A program made the translations under genes and the position numbers. A DNA stretch of 8,003 nt, taken from positions 1 through 8,003 of the forward strand of contig JACMIV010000083.1 of the NCBI GenBank assembly GCA_014380965.1, written 5' to 3'. Every line of letters starts with the position of its first letter. Within the stretch, counting starts at the first letter, position 1. The notes below the pieces were generated by a model. It worked only from the letters and a program-made list of their open reading frames with translations. It was not told the origin of the DNA and searched no databases. Positions 6,769 to 8,003 of the stretch are shown in pieces. Source of the DNA: Rhizobiaceae bacterium (GTDB lineage Bacteria > Pseudomonadota > Alphaproteobacteria > Rhizobiales > Rhizobiaceae).

Positions 6769-6797
6769 CTTATTGCAGCGCACACAAGAGATGTCGA
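6769..6797 (-). promoter_or_regulatory. Candidate sigma-70-type promoter for ugd
   Basis: Read on the minus strand, TCGACA (+ strand 6792-6797; five of six matches to TTGACA) is followed after exactly 17 bases by AATAAG (6769-6774; four of six matches to TATAAT). Transcription would start near 6762 and give a leader of about 80 bases before the ugd ATG. The 186-base gap to the upstream adaptor gene makes a separate promoter plausible. Chance matches of this quality are common. Confidence 0.3.
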
Positions 6798-6820
6798 CCC
6801 GACTCTTCTCCCTCGGAGCC

Positions 6821-6860
6821 GGCGTCGTCAATGACCGACATCGCGATCCGTGACGACGCC
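6821..6860 (-). terminator. Perfect 10-bp inverted repeat just past the adaptor gene; possible 3' hairpin
   Basis: GGCGTCGTCA (6821-6830) and TGACGACGCC (6851-6860) are exact reverse complements separated by 20 bases. On the minus strand the hairpin begins 5 bases after the adaptor stop codon. No U-run follows, so it is not a classical intrinsic terminator; it could stabilise the 3' end, assist Rho-dependent ending, or be a protein-binding dyad upstream of ugd. Confidence 0.4.
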
Positions 6861-6865
6861 CGACT

Positions 6866-8003
6866 TCACTCCTCGCGGAAGGCGCGGCTGAAGCTGTCGG
6901 CGATCGGCTGGCCGAGATACTGGAAAAAGGTGCGGTCGGCGGTGCGCAGGTAGGTCTCGACCGGCATTCCCGGGTAGATCTGCGAGGGCGTGATCTCGGG
7001 CGGCAGCGCCTCGGTCATGGCGAGCCGAGCGACATAATAGGGCTGCTGGTCGGCCGGATCGACCAGTCGGTCGGCCGAGATGTAGGTCACGGTCGCGTCG
7101 ACGACGGGCGTCGTGCGCGCGTTGAGTGCGGTGAAGCGCAGCGTCGCCGCCTGGCCGATCGACACGACGTCGATGTCGGTTGGCGAAAGCCGCGCCTCGA
7201 TAAGCAGGTTGTCGTTGGTCGGCAGCAGCTGAAGCAGCGTATCGCCGGGCTTCACCACGCTGCCGACGCTGTTGTAGATGGTCTCGACGACGATCCCGTC
7301 GCTCGGCGAGCGCACGTCGATGCGAAGCAGCACGGCCTCGGCGGCGCGCAGCGCTTCGCCGGAATCGAGGCTCTGGTTGCGGACTTCGTTCAGTTCCTGT
7401 GCCGCCGTCTCGACCCGCTGCGTCTTAAGACGCGCGAGCTGTTCCTCGGCTTCCACGATCTGCGTCTTCGACGACAGGATCTGTGCGCTCAGCTGGCCGG
7501 CCTGGCCGACGAGGTCGGCCTCGCTGCGCAGGAGTGCTGTATACTCTGAGCGGTCCGTCAGACCTTTTTCAAGAAGCAGCCGCTTGCGCTCGGTCTCCTC
7601 TCGGACGACGTTGAGCTGGGTCTCGATGGCAGTTGCCTGCGCGCCGGTGCCGACGATCTGCTCGTTCAACGCATTGACGCGCTGCCTGAGGATCACCTCT
7701 TCCTGCCGGTGCCGCTCGAAACGTGCCGTGAATTCCTTCTTCTGCTCGTCGAGAAGCTGCTCGGTCCCCGTCTCCTGCGACCTCGATATCAAGGACTGCG
7801 GAAACTCGATCGTTTCGATGCCGTCGCGCTCGGCGACGAGGCGGGTGGCGCGGGCGCCGAGCGAGATCGCCTGGTAGCGGTAGCGGTCGCGCTGCGCCAG
7901 CGCGGTCGTCGGATCGAGGCGGTAGAGCGTCTGCCCCGCTTTGACGACGTCGCCTTCACGCACCAGGATATCGGAGATGATGCCGCCTTCGAGATGCTGG
8001 ACG
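6866..8003 (-). CDS. HlyD-family type I secretion periplasmic adaptor (PrsE-like), 5' end beyond the window
   Basis: Membrane-fusion subunit that would link an inner-membrane ABC exporter to a TolC-like outer-membrane channel. The window holds the last 378 residues; the cytoplasmic tail and single membrane helix, usually the first 50-60 residues, are off the edge. The visible part opens with VQHLEGGIISDILVREGD, the hallmark of this family, running into the first half-lipoyl motif (GQTLYRLD). A long heptad-rich coiled coil follows at about 80-205 of the visible part. The second half-lipoyl motif is RSPSDGIVVETIYNSVGSVV (231-250), followed by the beta-barrel domain and the C-terminal block YPGMPVETYLRTADRTFFQYL (from 343), ending in AFREE. 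In rhizobia the homologue PrsE exports exopolysaccharide glycanases and adhesins, which suits the polysaccharide genes downstream. The matching ABC transporter would be expected to the right of the window. Confidence 0.92.
   Translation of the reverse strand, partial: VQHLEGGIISDILVREGDVVKAGQTLYRLDPTTALAQRDRYRYQAISLGARATRLVAERDGIETIEFPQSLISRSQETGTEQLLDEQKKEFTARFERHRQEEVILRQRVNALNEQIVGTGAQATAIETQLNVVREETERKRLLLEKGLTDRSEYTALLRSEADLVGQAGQLSAQILSSKTQIVEAEEQLARLKTQRVETAAQELNEVRNQSLDSGEALRAAEAVLLRIDVRSPSDGIVVETIYNSVGSVVKPGDTLLQLLPTNDNLLIEARLSPTDIDVVSIGQAATLRFTALNARTTPVVDATVTYISADRLVDPADQQPYYVARLAMTEALPPEITPSQIYPGMPVETYLRTADRTFFQYLGQPIADSFSRAFREE

Noticed and set aside
7278..7877. Plus-strand Ser/Arg-rich frame of 199 codons within the adaptor gene
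   Set aside because: It is antisense to the coiled-coil part of a clear HlyD-family gene; Ser/Arg richness is the expected mirror of its Glu/Ala/Leu codons.

Overview
This window looks like a piece of a high-GC alphaproteobacterial chromosome, most likely Hyphomicrobiales (Rhizobiales). That placement is an inference. It rests on GC-rich codon use throughout, a periplasmic transglutaminase-like cysteine peptidase of the type common in that group, a rhizobial-type UDP-glucose 6-dehydrogenase of 439 residues, and a PrsE/HlyD-like type I secretion adaptor beside polysaccharide genes. No species can be named from the sequence alone.

Layout. A strong hairpin terminator (35-67) lies just past the end of a leftward gene for an exported transglutaminase-like cysteine peptidase (116-715). 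A spacer of about 400 bases (716-1123) with an AT-rich patch separates it from a rightward gene for a multi-pass polysaccharide flippase (1124-2584). The flippase converges, across 58 bases, on a leftward gene for a PPP-family metallophosphoesterase (2643-3446). Further right, all on the minus strand, are an O-antigen ligase/polymerase-like membrane protein (3675-5126), UDP-glucose 6-dehydrogenase (5360-6679) and the 3' part of a HlyD-family type I secretion adaptor (6866 to the window edge). The three genes at the right are separated by about 190-230 bases, so they need not form one tight operon.

How the genes fit together. UDP-glucose dehydrogenase makes UDP-glucuronate, the flippase moves lipid-linked repeat units across the inner membrane, and the ligase-like protein polymerises or transfers them in the periplasm. 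Together they suggest a Wzx/Wzy-type surface or exopolysaccharide locus. The HlyD-like adaptor would export a protein by a type I system; in rhizobia such adaptors (PrsE) export glycanases and adhesins that act on the polysaccharide. The cysteine peptidase belongs to the family that includes LapG, which trims type I-secreted adhesins. No glycosyltransferase lies inside the window, so the polysaccharide cannot be specified.

I see no mobile element, CRISPR array, tRNA or rRNA. Nothing here is a clearly undescribed system. The points most worth checking are the co-occurrence of a LapG-like protease with a type I adaptor, the PPP phosphatase set among the polysaccharide genes, and several dyad-symmetric elements in the spacers.
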